The notes beneath the pieces are model-generated. The model made no database searches and had not been told where the DNA came from. It saw only the letters and a program-made list of their open reading frames with translations. Positions 17,611 through 27,092 of a stretch of DNA of 64,000 nt are shown here, piece by piece. The stretch comes from Geodermatophilus marinus (lineage in GTDB: Bacteria; Actinomycetota; Actinomycetes; Mycobacteriales; Geodermatophilaceae), in assembly GCF_003428645.1 (NCBI RefSeq), contig NZ_QVQH01000004.1, positions 240,196 to 304,195 on the forward strand. The letters are read 5' to 3'. The position numbers and the translations under genes are program-made. How positions within the stretch are numbered: position 1 is the first letter of the stretch; every line of letters starts with the position of its first letter.

Positions 17611-17946
17611 CCGTCGAGTAGCGGTCCGGCGCCCCCGAGCGGGGCACCGCGACGGTTCGCAGCACGGCGGCCACGGCCCTGCCGGCCGCACACCCGGTAT
17701 CCGCGTCCCGCTCCTGCCTCCCGACCTGCCCGCCGCCCGGCGGCGCTCGTCGAGGACCTCGAAGGGACGCAGGTCCTGCACCGCCTCCACGCCATCGGCG
17801 CCCGGAACTGATCCGGGTCACCGTGGGCGGCCCCGGCGACGCCTGCCGTCGACCACGCCGCCGACCTGGGCACCCGCCCCTCTCCCCGGGGACGCGGCCC
17901 AGGCACCCGCACCCGAACCGGCACCACCCGACACCACGGGGCTCTC
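17611..17946. other. intergenic stretch before the glycosyltransferase operon
   Basis: 336 bases between the repeat-protein gene and the first glycosyltransferase. I see no gene, RNA or strong hairpin; GCCCC-cga-GCGGGGC at its start is a weak terminator candidate. It presumably holds the operon promoter, but no clear -10/-35 pair can be chosen. Confidence 0.5.
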
Positions 17947-18801
17947 ATGACCGTCATCGCGCTCGACAGCGCAACCCTCGACCGGGCCGACGCCCGGCAA
18001 CACCCACCGACCGTGCCCGCACCGCGCACCGGCCGGAGCACACCCACCCGGCCGGTCGCGATCACCAGCGCCCGCGCCGGCGCCGACCTCGAGGTGGCGA
18101 TACCGGCGTACAACGAGGCCTCGCGGCTCCCGCGGACCCTGGAACGCACGGTGGAGTTCCTCCGCGACCAGCCGTGGTCCTCGCGCGTCGTGGTCGTCGA
18201 CAACGGCAGCTCGGACGACACCGCCGGGGTGGCACGGGCGGTGGCGCGTTCCGCCGACCCCCGCGTGCCCGTCGAGGTCGTGGGGTGCGCTCGCCCGGGC
18301 AAGGGCGCGGCGGTGCGGCGGGCCCTGCTGAGCAGCCGCTCCCGCTTCGTCGGCTTCTTCGACGCCGACCTCGCGACCCCGGTGGAGACCCTCACCACCG
18401 CGATGGAGCACCTCGAACGGGGCGCGGCGGCGGTGATCGCCTCCCGGCACACGCCGGGGGCGTGCTTCGTCGAGACCCAGCCCGCGGGGCGCCGCCTCGG
18501 CGGTGCGGCCTTCCGCCTCCTGACCCGCAACATCGTCAAGGGCGTGCACGACACCCAGTGCGGGTTCAAGTTCTTCGAGCGGCACGCCGTCACCCATGCC
18601 CTCGTGAACTGCCGGGTCACCGGGTTCGCCTTCGACGTCGAGCTCCTCCGGTGCCTGCAGGGCAGCGGTTTCGACATCGTGGAGCTCCCGGTCGCGTGGA
18701 GCCACGCCGGCGAGTCCTCCTTCCACCCGCTGCGCGACGGCGTCGCCAGCTTCGGCGCGGTGCTGCAGATGCAGCGCGCGGCCGCCCGGTGGGCGTCGTG
18801 A
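17947..18801 (+). CDS. family 2 glycosyltransferase (dolichyl-phosphate glucosyltransferase-like)
   Basis: A 284-residue GT-A enzyme without obvious membrane helices. Motifs: VAIPAYNEASRL (~50), VVVDNGSSDDT, GKGAAVRRALL and FFDADLATPVE, the Asp pair binding metal and the nucleotide sugar. KGVHDTQCGFKFF is typical of the polyprenyl-phosphate hexose synthase branch. It most likely transfers a sugar from UDP- or GDP-sugar to undecaprenyl phosphate or to a carrier-linked glycan. ATG at 17947, no strong ribosome site. Its TGA overlaps the next GTG, so it opens the overlapping operon. Confidence 0.88.
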   Translation: MTVIALDSATLDRADARQHPPTVPAPRTGRSTPTRPVAITSARAGADLEVAIPAYNEASRLPRTLERTVEFLRDQPWSSRVVVVDNGSSDDTAGVARAVARSADPRVPVEVVGCARPGKGAAVRRALLSSRSRFVGFFDADLATPVETLTTAMEHLERGAAAVIASRHTPGACFVETQPAGRRLGGAAFRLLTRNIVKGVHDTQCGFKFFERHAVTHALVNCRVTGFAFDVELLRCLQGSGFDIVELPVAWSHAGESSFHPLRDGVASFGAVLQMQRAAARWAS

Positions 18802-20255
18802 CGGCGACCGCCGCGGACCTCCGGGCCCGCCGCATCCTGGTCCTCAACTGGCGCGACGTCCGGCACCCGGAGGCCGGGGGCGCCGAGCAGTACATCCACC
18901 AGATCGGCATGCGCTGGGCGCGGGCCGGCGCCGAGGTCACCTGGTTCACCGCGCGCGCGCCGGGGCAGGCCGAGCACGAGCACCTGGACGGCATGCACGT
19001 GCACCGCGCGGGCGGCCCGCTGTCGGTCTACCCCCGCGCGGCGGCCCGGCTGCTGCGCAGCCAGGGACGCTTCGACGCGGTGGTGGACTGCCAGAACGGG
19101 ATCCCGTTCTTCGCCCCGCTGTTCCTCCCGCAGGCCGTGCCCGTCGTCCAGGTCGTCCACCACGTCCACCAGGACCAGTTCGCCACCCGGTTCTCCCCGG
19201 CCATGGCGGCGGTGGGCCGCCTGCTGGAGGGCCCGGTCGCGCGGCGCGTCTACGCGCAGCGGGCCATCGCCGCGGTGTCGCCCTCGACCAGGTTCGAGCT
19301 CCGGCACCGGCTGGGCTTCCGCAACCCGGTCTTCGTGGTGCCGAACGGCACCGCCCCCGTGTCGTGGGCGCCGCGGGACCGCTCCCCCGACCCGCTGCTG
19401 GTCGTGGTCAGCCGGCTCGTGCCGCACAAGCGGATCGAGCTGCTGCTCGGCGCGCTGGCGACGACCACGGCCCGGATCCCGGGGCTGCGGGTGGAGATCG
19501 TCGGGGACGGCCCCGAACGGCACTGGCTCCAGGGCCTGGTCTCCGACCTCGGCCTGCGGTCGACCGTCCGGCTCCACGGCTACGTGTCCGCCGAGGTGCG
19601 CGACGAGCTGCTCTCCTCGGCCTGGCTCACCGCCTCGACCTCGGCCGCCGAGGGGTGGGGGTGCTCGGTGATCGAGGCGGCCGCGACGGGGGTCCCGTGC
19701 CTGGCGCTGAAGGTCCCCGGCATCCGCGATTCGGTCCTGCACGGCGAGACCGGGTGGCTGGTCGAGCGGCCGCAGGACCTGGGCACGGCGCTCGTCGCCG
19801 CGGTCGACCTCCTCGGGGAAGACGCCCGGGCAGAACGGATGGCCGCCGACTGCCGGGCGTGGGCCCGGTGCTTCTCCTGGGACCGCAGCGCCGACCTCCT
19901 GGCCGGGGTGGTCGTCGAGGAGATGCGCTCCACCGCCGCGCGCAGCCGGGGGCGCACGCCCGAGCGCCGGTCCGCGCGGTCGGACATGGCCGTCCTGGTC
20001 GGCTTCCGCCACACCGACCCCGCTGACGTCCGGACCGGGCTCCGTTCGACCGACGAGCTGGTCCAGCACGGCGACCGGACGTCGGTCGTCCTGACCGGTT
20101 GCGACGATTTCGACGCAGCCGTCGTCCTCGATCGGATCGGCGCCCGTGACGGCTCCCTGCAACTCGCCGACCGCCGCCTCCTGCTGGCCGGGCCCGAGGC
20201 GCCGCCGGCCCCTGCTCCCGGCGTGGAACACCTCGACATGGAGAAGAGCGCGTGA
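18798..20255 (+). CDS. family 4 glycosyltransferase
   Basis: A 485-residue GT-B enzyme. The N-terminal acceptor domain shows HPEAGGAEQYIHQIG; the C-terminal donor domain has VVSRLVPHKR and AAEGWGCSVIEAAATGVP, containing the E-x7-E motif of retaining GT4 enzymes. The last ~80 residues extend past the usual family end (from SDMAVLVGFRHTD onward) and have no recognised function. GTG at 18798 overlaps the preceding stop (GTGA). It probably adds a sugar to the lipid-linked repeat unit in the cytoplasm. Confidence 0.88.
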   Translation: MTATAADLRARRILVLNWRDVRHPEAGGAEQYIHQIGMRWARAGAEVTWFTARAPGQAEHEHLDGMHVHRAGGPLSVYPRAAARLLRSQGRFDAVVDCQNGIPFFAPLFLPQAVPVVQVVHHVHQDQFATRFSPAMAAVGRLLEGPVARRVYAQRAIAAVSPSTRFELRHRLGFRNPVFVVPNGTAPVSWAPRDRSPDPLLVVVSRLVPHKRIELLLGALATTTARIPGLRVEIVGDGPERHWLQGLVSDLGLRSTVRLHGYVSAEVRDELLSSAWLTASTSAAEGWGCSVIEAAATGVPCLALKVPGIRDSVLHGETGWLVERPQDLGTALVAAVDLLGEDARAERMAADCRAWARCFSWDRSADLLAGVVVEEMRSTAARSRGRTPERRSARSDMAVLVGFRHTDPADVRTGLRSTDELVQHGDRTSVVLTGCDDFDAAVVLDRIGARDGSLQLADRRLLLAGPEAPPAPAPGVEHLDMEKSA

Positions 20256-21895
20256 CCCTCATCGACCAGACCCCTGCGCCGGCGGAGGAGACCTCCGGGC
20301 CGGGCGACCGGCAACGGACCCCGGCCTGGCGACGCACCGCCTCGCACCCCCTCGCCCTGGCCGGGGCCCTGGCGGCGCTGGCCATGGCCGTCCGCTCGGT
20401 CGGTCTGATGCGCAGCTTCGAGCTGTGGATCGACGAGATGCACTACGCCGACCTCGGCGCGTCCATCAGCCGGTGGGAGATGCCGGCCCTCGGCGACGGG
20501 CCGTTCTTCCTCCACCCGCCGGGCTCCTTCCTGGTCGAGGGCGGCGTGATCCGGCTGCTCGGCCTGGGGACCGGCGACAGCATGGAGCTCGTCTACGACC
20601 TCCGGTGGCTGATGGCTTCCCTGGGGGCGCTGTCCGTCGCCCTCGCCTTCCTCCTGCTGCGACGGGTCGCCGGCACCTGGCCGGCGGTCTTCGGCGCCCT
20701 GCTCCTGGTGTTCGAGCCCTTCGTGCTCCGCAACAACAGCCGGGTCTTCCTGGAGACCCCCGCGGTCGTCGCGGTCCTGGCGGGCCTGCTGCTGCTGGTC
20801 CGCCACGTCGACCGGCGGGAGCGGGGCCGTCCGCGGGCACGGCTGCTCCTGGCCGGGTTCCTGCTCGGGCTCGCCGTCCTCACCAAGGACGTCTTCGCCG
20901 TCTACGTCGTCCTCCCGGTGCTCCTTGCCGTGGCCTGGCGTCGGACCCTGCAGGTCCGGGAGGCCGCGACGGTGCTCGTGGGGATCGCCCTGCCCTACGC
21001 CCTCTACCTGATGACGCTCTGGCTCACCGGCTACCTGGGCCTGTGGGGCACCGCGAAGAGCGCCGGTGTGCTGCGGCTGATCGGCGCGGAGCAGACGACC
21101 GGCTTCAACGCCCCCGGGGCGCCCAGCCTCGCCGAGCGGCTCGTCGACCAGGCCCAGGCCTACGGCACGAGCTATCTGCTGCTGCTGCTGTGCCCGCTGG
21201 CCGGGCTGATCGCCGCGTGCAGCCGCCGCGCGGACCGGCGCCTGATCGGCCTGTCGGCCGTGGTGACGGGCGGGCTCGGTGCCTTCCTCGCGCTGTTCGG
21301 CACCTTCGAGGAGCACTTCGGCTACCCCGTCGTGGTGGCCGGCGTGCTCGCCCTCGCCGTCGCCGCCGCGATGGTGGTCGAGCACCGGCCGGGCCTGCGG
21401 ACGGTGACCGTGACCGTGGCGTGCCTCCTGCTCGCCGCGGCGGCGTTCCTCGGTCTGCGGCTCGAGACCGAGGAGGACGACGGGTTCCGGAGCTTCCGGG
21501 CGTGGGCGGTGGCCGAGCTCCCCGCCGACGCCCGCGTCGGGGTCACCAACGACACGGCGGTGCGGGCCTTCCGGGACGACGACCGGTTCGGCCCCTGGTC
21601 CACCGCGGCGCAGTTGACCGCGAACGGGGCGGAGTACGTGCTGACCGTGAGCCTGCCCACCGAGCAGGGCTACGCCCGCGCCACCCCGGAGCTGCTCGTG
21701 TGGCTCGAGGCGAACGGCGAGCCGCTGTTCCGGCACGCGGGGCCGACCAACGGCGAGACGGTGCTGTGGTCCGTCGACGAGGACGACCTCGCCGCGGCGG
21801 CCGCGCTGGGGATCGGCGGCCCTCCCCCGCCGCCCGTCGACGCCGGCACCGCCGGCGAGGCGGTGCCCGAGGCGGGTGACCGTGGCACGCCATGA
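20252..21895 (+). CDS. GT39-like (GT-C) membrane glycosyltransferase
   Basis: A 547-residue polytopic protein with about 11 hydrophobic helices. An early extracytoplasmic loop carries FELWIDEMHYADLG, with the acidic pair expected in PMT/ArnT-type GT-C enzymes. Such enzymes take sugars from polyprenyl-phosphate donors outside the membrane. The C-terminal ~130 residues (ELPADARVGVTND onward) form a soluble domain. GTG at 20252 overlaps the previous stop. The donor may be made by the GT2 at 17947 (inference). It could instead be a Wzy-like polymerase. Confidence 0.82.
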   Translation: MTLIDQTPAPAEETSGPGDRQRTPAWRRTASHPLALAGALAALAMAVRSVGLMRSFELWIDEMHYADLGASISRWEMPALGDGPFFLHPPGSFLVEGGVIRLLGLGTGDSMELVYDLRWLMASLGALSVALAFLLLRRVAGTWPAVFGALLLVFEPFVLRNNSRVFLETPAVVAVLAGLLLLVRHVDRRERGRPRARLLLAGFLLGLAVLTKDVFAVYVVLPVLLAVAWRRTLQVREAATVLVGIALPYALYLMTLWLTGYLGLWGTAKSAGVLRLIGAEQTTGFNAPGAPSLAERLVDQAQAYGTSYLLLLLCPLAGLIAACSRRADRRLIGLSAVVTGGLGAFLALFGTFEEHFGYPVVVAGVLALAVAAAMVVEHRPGLRTVTVTVACLLLAAAAFLGLRLETEEDDGFRSFRAWAVAELPADARVGVTNDTAVRAFRDDDRFGPWSTAAQLTANGAEYVLTVSLPTEQGYARATPELLVWLEANGEPLFRHAGPTNGETVLWSVDEDDLAAAAALGIGGPPPPPVDAGTAGEAVPEAGDRGTP

Positions 21896-23339
21896 CCTCG
21901 GGCGGCGGGCCCCCGGCCGTGGCCGCCGTCGGAACGCACTGGCGCTCGTCGTCACGGTGCTCGCGGCCGCGGCCGCCGGGGCCGCGATCGTGTCGGGTCG
22001 GCCGGCGGACGTGCCCGGGTCACCGGACCCGGTGGTCGCGGACGCGGGCACCGGCCTGGCGTTCGGCGTGCTGGGGTCCCGCTGCGACCCGGAGCGGGTC
22101 GACGCCCTGAGCGAGGCCGGGGTGCGCTACGCCGAGATGGGCCTGAGCTGGGCGTCGTTCGAGCCGGTGCCCGGCGAGTACGACCTGGGCTACGCCGCCT
22201 ACGTCCGCCGGCACATCGACGAGTGCGACCGCGCCGGGATCGGCGTGGTGTTCACGCTCGGGCTGCACTCGGCCCCTGGCTGGGTGGCGGAGCTGCCCGG
22301 CGGTGCCTACGTGAACCAGCACGGTGACCGGGGAGACCGGTACGCGCCGAACGTGGTCTTCAGCCAGGCGGTCCGGGACGCCGTCGCCGAGTACCTCGCC
22401 GCGCTGGACCGGGCCGTCGGCCTGGATCGGGCCGCGGCGATCCGCGTGGGCACCGGCATCCACGGCGAGCTGGGCTACCCGGGCGGCGAGTCCTCCGGGT
22501 ACAACCCGTTCTGGGCGTTCGACGCGGCCGCCCAGGAGGGGGTGGGCCTGGCCGACGGGGCGGAGCCCAGCCCGTTGCCGGGCTGGATCCCGGGCTCCTC
22601 CGCCTGGAACGGCACCGAGGTGGGCACCGAGCAGGTCCGGGAGTGGTACCGCTGGTACTCCCGATCGGTCGCGGACGCCGTCATCTGGGTGGTCCGCACC
22701 CTGCGCGACCAGGGCTACGAGAGGGACATCCACTTCCCGCTGGCCGGCCGCGGTGCGCTGCCGGCCGACCTGGAGGCGGCCCTGGCCGCCCGCATGGACG
22801 GCACCGCCGACCGCGACGGCAGCTTCGAGCAGGGCCTGTTCTACCCGGAGCAGCTGCCGCACATCGCGGGCAGCCTGGCGTCCACCGAGCAACCGGGCTG
22901 GGGGAGCCTGTACGCCGACTCCAGCAGCGTGGACGACGCGACCGCGGTGACCGCCCGCCAGCTCGACCCGCCGCAGGACAGCTGCCGACCGGGGGACGCC
23001 GACCGCGATCTGCTGACCGAGCCGGACGTTGGGCAGTGGTCGTCGGTCCGCTGGACGATGGCGAACGCCCGCACGGCCGGGCTGGGTCTCATGGGCGAGA
23101 ACCCCGGGTCCCCGGACACCCCGCGCACCGGGGGCAACGACCTCACCGACAGCGCCGGCGAGCAGATGGACCACGCGCCCCGGTACGCCCTGGAGTGCGG
23201 GATGTCGCTGTTCATGTGGGCGTTCGAGGACGACCTGTTCGGCGAGCGCCCCGGTGCCGGCATCGACGACTACGCCGCACGGATCCGGGCCGCCAGGAGT
23301 GACGAGCGCCGGCCCGGCAGGAAGGGGACGCACCGATGA
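21876..23339 (+). CDS. secreted TIM-barrel glycoside hydrolase-like protein
   Basis: A 487-residue protein with an N-terminal signal anchor (ALALVVTVLAAAAAGAAIVSG) and a catalytic-type barrel resembling GH42/beta-galactosidase-like proteins. Seen: GVRYAEMGLSWASFEPVPGE, FTLGLHSAPGWV, and GTGIHGELGYPGG, whose Glu could be catalytic. Near the end, LFMWAFEDDL follows LECGMS. It probably trims or remodels the polysaccharide outside the membrane (inference). The GTG at 21876 (or 21882) overlaps the end of the preceding gene, and its stop overlaps the next ATG. Confidence 0.7.
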   Translation: MTVARHDLGRRAPGRGRRRNALALVVTVLAAAAAGAAIVSGRPADVPGSPDPVVADAGTGLAFGVLGSRCDPERVDALSEAGVRYAEMGLSWASFEPVPGEYDLGYAAYVRRHIDECDRAGIGVVFTLGLHSAPGWVAELPGGAYVNQHGDRGDRYAPNVVFSQAVRDAVAEYLAALDRAVGLDRAAAIRVGTGIHGELGYPGGESSGYNPFWAFDAAAQEGVGLADGAEPSPLPGWIPGSSAWNGTEVGTEQVREWYRWYSRSVADAVIWVVRTLRDQGYERDIHFPLAGRGALPADLEAALAARMDGTADRDGSFEQGLFYPEQLPHIAGSLASTEQPGWGSLYADSSSVDDATAVTARQLDPPQDSCRPGDADRDLLTEPDVGQWSSVRWTMANARTAGLGLMGENPGSPDTPRTGGNDLTDSAGEQMDHAPRYALECGMSLFMWAFEDDLFGERPGAGIDDYAARIRAARSDERRPGRKGTHR

Positions 23340-24538
23340 GCACCGTGGACAGCGACGCACCGGCCCCGCACGGGGGCTCCGCACCCCTGCGGGTCCTGCA
23401 CCTGGGCTTCGAGGACCCGCGGATGCCGGGCTCCGGGGGCGGATCCGTGCGCACCCGCGAGATCGACCGGCGGCTGGCCGCCGCGGGCATGGACGTCACC
23501 GTCCTCACCACCCGCTTCCCCGGGTACGTCGACGGCGAGCACGAGGGCGTGCGGTACGAGCACGTCGGCATCGGCCGCGGCGCAAACCGCCTCACCCGGC
23601 TGCTCGGCTACGTGCTGATGCTGCCGGTCGCCGTCCGGCGGCACCGCGAGGCCGACCTCGTCGTCGAGGACTTCCTGCCGCCGTTCTCGAGCATGGCGGT
23701 CCCGCTGTGGACGCGGCGCCCGGTCGTCGGGATGGTCCAGTGGCTGCACGCCCGAGAGAAGACCCGGCAGTACAAGCTGCCCTTCCACCTGGTGGAGCGG
23801 GCGGCCGTGCGGACCCACCGGCAGCTCGTCGCGGTGTCGGAGGGCACGGCCGAACGGCTGACCGCGATGAACCCGCGGGCCTCGGTCGACGTCATCGGCA
23901 ACGGGGTCGACCCGTGTCTGTTCGACGAGCCGGCGCAGCTCGGCCGGGACGTGCTGTGCATCGGCCGGCTGGAACTCGGGGGCAAGGGTCTGGACCTCCT
24001 CCTGCGGGCGTGGGCGGAGGCGCACCCGCAGGTGGACGGCGACCTCGTCATCGCCGGCCGCGGCCCCGACGAGGCAAGGGTCCGGCAGCTCGCCGAGCGG
24101 CTGGGTGTCGCCGACCGGGTCCGCTTCCCCGGCTGGGTCGGCGGCGCGGACAAGGCCCGGCTGCTGGTCACCAGCAGGATCGCGGTGGTGCCGTCGCGGG
24201 CCGAGACCTTCGGCATCGTCGCCGTGGAGGCGCTGGCCGCCGCCACCCCGGTCGTGGCGTTCGACATCCCCTGCCTGCGGGAGGTGGTCCCGGCGGTCGC
24301 CGGGCGGCTGGTGCGCCCGTTCGACATCGACGGCCTGGCCGCGGAACTGGTGGCGCTCCACGGTGACCGCGACCGGGTCCTGGCGATGGGGACGGCCGGT
24401 CGCGCGTTCGCCGCCGGCTACGACTGGGACGTCCTCGCCCGCCGCCAGGCCGAGGTCTACCGCGCCGCCGTGGGCCGGCCACCGGCCGCCCCCTCACCGC
24501 GACCGTGCGGCGAGCTGACCTCGGGGGCCCGTCGATGA
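23336..24538 (+). CDS. family 4 glycosyltransferase
   Basis: A 400-residue GT-B enzyme. The N-terminal loop GSGGGSVRTREIDRRL is the usual glycine-rich acceptor-domain motif. The donor domain carries IGRLELGGKGLDLLLRA and SRAETFGIVAVEALAAATP with the E-x7-E pair. Soluble and cytoplasmic, with a Pro-rich tail. ATG at 23336 overlaps the stop of the glycosidase gene, and its own TGA overlaps the next ATG. It is distinct from the GT4 at 18798 in both motifs and length, so it probably makes a different linkage. Confidence 0.9.
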   Translation: MSTVDSDAPAPHGGSAPLRVLHLGFEDPRMPGSGGGSVRTREIDRRLAAAGMDVTVLTTRFPGYVDGEHEGVRYEHVGIGRGANRLTRLLGYVLMLPVAVRRHREADLVVEDFLPPFSSMAVPLWTRRPVVGMVQWLHAREKTRQYKLPFHLVERAAVRTHRQLVAVSEGTAERLTAMNPRASVDVIGNGVDPCLFDEPAQLGRDVLCIGRLELGGKGLDLLLRAWAEAHPQVDGDLVIAGRGPDEARVRQLAERLGVADRVRFPGWVGGADKARLLVTSRIAVVPSRAETFGIVAVEALAAATPVVAFDIPCLREVVPAVAGRLVRPFDIDGLAAELVALHGDRDRVLAMGTAGRAFAAGYDWDVLARRQAEVYRAAVGRPPAAPSPRPCGELTSGARR

Positions 24539-25647
24539 CCACGCTGATCCGCCCGTGGACCGGATCGGTGGACCTCCGCCGGGAGGTGTCCGTCGTCTCC
24601 CCCGCCCCTCGCGACGTGTGGCGGCAGGCGCTGGCCGCCGATCCCTCCGCCCTCCCGAGCCAGACCCCCGAGTGGACCGACTGGCTCTGCCGCACCCGCG
24701 GCTTCACCGACGCCAGCCGGCTGTACGAGTTCGCCGACGGCCGCCGGCTGCTGCTCCCGCTGCTGGCGCGCACGGCGGCGGGGGTGCGGCTGACCGAGGA
24801 GTCGATGCCCTACGGCTTCGGCTACGGGGGCCCGCTGGTGATGGGCGGGGAGCCCAGCCCCGATCAGGCGCGGGCGGTCCTCGACGACCTGGCGCGGCGT
24901 CCCGTCCTGCGCTCGTCGCTGGCGCCGCTGCCCAGAGCGTCGGCGAAGTGGTCGGCGATCGCCCCGCCCGGGGTCGTGCGCGTCCCCTACCTCGCGCACG
25001 TCCTCGACCTCGAAGGGGGCTTCGAGCAGGTCCGGAGCACCCGGTTCCGCAGCGGCGCCAAGCGGAACATCCGCCGTGCGCTCAAGCAGCCCCTCGAGGT
25101 CCGGTCGGGCGCCGGCAGCGGCGTCGTCGAGGCGTTCGCCGAGCTGAACCGCCGCGCCGTGGAGCGCTGGGCCCGGCAGCGGGGGCAACCGCTCTGGCTG
25201 GCCCGCCTGGTGGACCGGCAGCGCGACCGCGTCGGCCAGCTCGCCTCCGCCATCGACGCCCTCGGACCGATGGTCCGCGCCTGGACGGCCTACCTGCACG
25301 GGGAGCCGGTCGCGGTCAACGTTGCGCTGCACTTCGGCGCCCAGGCGTACGGGTGGTTGTCGGCCGTGGACGCGGACCTGGCACGGCGTACCCAGGCCGG
25401 GGCGCTGCTGCTGTCGCTGGAGCTGGAGGAGGCCTGCGCGTCCGGGGTCCGGTGGTTCCAGCTCGGCGAGTCCGACCCAGGTTCCGGGGTGGCGCAGTAC
25501 AAGGAGCTCTACGGCGGCGTGCCCGTGTCCTGGTCGGCTCTGCGCTTCGAGCGCCTGCCGATGACGGCGGCCGACCACCGGCTCCGGGCGGTGGCCGGAC
25601 GGCTGGCCTCGCTCGGGCGGGGCCGCGCCGGGGCGGTGGACCGGTGA
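24535..25647 (+). CDS. GNAT/FemAB-fold transferase (copy 1)
   Basis: A 370-residue protein resembling the BioF2-like/FemAB-related acyltransferases found in polysaccharide clusters. It shows TPEWTDWLCRTRGF, ESMPYGFGYGGPLV, STRFRSGAKRNIRRA, RRTQAGALLLSLELEEAC and FQLGESDPGSGVAQYK, the last in the acyl-donor-binding position. It would transfer an acyl or aminoacyl group to an amino sugar. Donor (acyl-CoA or aminoacyl-tRNA) and acceptor are not known. It is clearly paralogous to the protein at 30024. ATG at 24535 overlaps the GT4 stop. The two paralogs enclose the flippase, PIG-L/ATP-grasp and phosphoesterase genes. Confidence 0.8.
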   Translation: MTTLIRPWTGSVDLRREVSVVSPAPRDVWRQALAADPSALPSQTPEWTDWLCRTRGFTDASRLYEFADGRRLLLPLLARTAAGVRLTEESMPYGFGYGGPLVMGGEPSPDQARAVLDDLARRPVLRSSLAPLPRASAKWSAIAPPGVVRVPYLAHVLDLEGGFEQVRSTRFRSGAKRNIRRALKQPLEVRSGAGSGVVEAFAELNRRAVERWARQRGQPLWLARLVDRQRDRVGQLASAIDALGPMVRAWTAYLHGEPVAVNVALHFGAQAYGWLSAVDADLARRTQAGALLLSLELEEACASGVRWFQLGESDPGSGVAQYKELYGGVPVSWSALRFERLPMTAADHRLRAVAGRLASLGRGRAGAVDR

Positions 25648-27092
25648 CCGCCGCCCCCCGGCCCGCGGACGTCGCCGCGCCGCACGACGGGGACGGCCGG
25701 TTGACCGCCGACGGCAGCCTGGTCGCGTCCCGCGGCCCCCTGGTGTCGGCGGCCATGGCCATGGTCGCCGTGCTGGGCTACGTCGGCGCGCTGGTGCTGG
25801 CCCACCTGCTCGACGCCCCTTCCTACAGCCAGTACGCCGCCGCCGCGACGCTGCTCGGCACCGTCGGCGTCTTCGCCGCGGCGCTGATCCCCATGCCCCT
25901 CACGCACACCATCCGCAGCCACCCCCCGGGGTCGGAGGGCCGGCGCAGCGGCATGGCCTTCGCCTGGTCGGTGTCGACCGGGTGCGGGCTGCTCGCCGCC
26001 CTGGTGACCGGGCTGATCACCGCGGCGTTCGCCCCGCCGCTGGTCGCCGCCACGGTGGCCGTGGCAGCGATGGTCCTGTGCCTGTGCAGCCCGGTGTGGG
26101 GCTGGACGCACGGCGAGCTGCTGTTCGTCCGGGACTCCTGGATGGTCGTCGCCGAGGTCAGCGTCCGGGTGCTCGTCAGCGTCGGCGTGGTCCTCGTGGG
26201 CGGCAGCGCGGGGGGCGCGCTGGTCGGGTTCGTCGCCGGGTCGGCGGTGGTGCTGCTCACCACCCCGCGGCGGCTGTGGCGTGACCTGTCCTGGCGCCCC
26301 GACGTGCTCCGGGAGCGGCGGCGCTGGGCGGAGACGGGGGACATCGCCGTCACCCAGCTGATCGTCTACGCACTGGTCGGCGCGGACGTCGTCCTGGTCG
26401 CGCTGCTCGGCGACCACGACGCGGCCAGCGCGGGGTTCCAGGCGCTGTCGACGCTGGCGAAGGCACCGGTCTACGTGGCGGCCGGCGCGGTCGCCGTTGC
26501 CTTCCCGCTGCTGCGCAGCCGGCACGCGCACACCGAGTCGATCCTGAACGCGACGCTGGGCTCGTTCGCGGTGCTCGCGCTCGCGGCGGCGGTCGTGGTC
26601 GCCACGGTGCCCCGCGAGCTGATGCTGCTGGTGTTCCCGGAGCGCTACGCCGGCTCCCTGGCGCTGCTCCCGGTGCTCGCCGCGGCGGGGATCGGCTACG
26701 CCGCCCTGACCACGTTCACCTCCGTGCTGCTCGGGCTGCGGGCCTACCGGCGGTGCCAGGCGGGCCTGCTGGCCGCCGTCGTCCTGATGCCCGCGGGCCT
26801 GCTGCTGGGCTGGCAGGTCGACGGGATCCCGGGTCTGGCCACCGGGGTGGCGCTGGCCGCCCTGCTCGCGGCCGGGGCGCTGGGGGTGGCCGCCGCGCCG
26901 CTGCTGCCCCCCCGGACACCCCGGCGGGCGCTGTCCGCGCTCCTCGCCGCCGGCGTCGTCGGGGCCCTCCTCCAGGCGGCCGCCTCCGTGCCGGCCCTGT
27001 GGGTGGTCGCCGTCCTGCTGCTCGCCGGCGCCGTGCTCCGGCTGCTCCGGAGGGCCTCGACCCACCCCACCGGCGAACGGGAGACCCGATGA
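25644..27092 (+). CDS. polysaccharide flippase (Wzx-like, MATE/MVF fold)
   Basis: A 482-residue integral membrane protein with about 12-14 hydrophobic helices. A short charged N-terminal tail precedes AMAMVAVLGYVGALVLAHLL, and a cytoplasmic arginine-rich loop (TTPRRLWRDLSWRP) sits mid-protein, as in Wzx-type lipid-linked-oligosaccharide flippases. It would move undecaprenyl-linked repeat units across the membrane. GTG at 25644 overlaps the previous stop. A second flippase lies at 37817, so the locus may export two glycans or two forms of one. Confidence 0.82.
   Translation: MTAAPRPADVAAPHDGDGRLTADGSLVASRGPLVSAAMAMVAVLGYVGALVLAHLLDAPSYSQYAAAATLLGTVGVFAAALIPMPLTHTIRSHPPGSEGRRSGMAFAWSVSTGCGLLAALVTGLITAAFAPPLVAATVAVAAMVLCLCSPVWGWTHGELLFVRDSWMVVAEVSVRVLVSVGVVLVGGSAGGALVGFVAGSAVVLLTTPRRLWRDLSWRPDVLRERRRWAETGDIAVTQLIVYALVGADVVLVALLGDHDAASAGFQALSTLAKAPVYVAAGAVAVAFPLLRSRHAHTESILNATLGSFAVLALAAAVVVATVPRELMLLVFPERYAGSLALLPVLAAAGIGYAALTTFTSVLLGLRAYRRCQAGLLAAVVLMPAGLLLGWQVDGIPGLATGVALAALLAAGALGVAAAPLLPPRTPRRALSALLAAGVVGALLQAAASVPALWVVAVLLLAGAVLRLLRRASTHPTGERETR

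Noticed and set aside
16491..20231. A 1,246-codon minus-strand frame opposite the repeat protein and first glycosyltransferases
   Set aside because: Antisense to clear genes, low-complexity translation, no motif or ribosome site.
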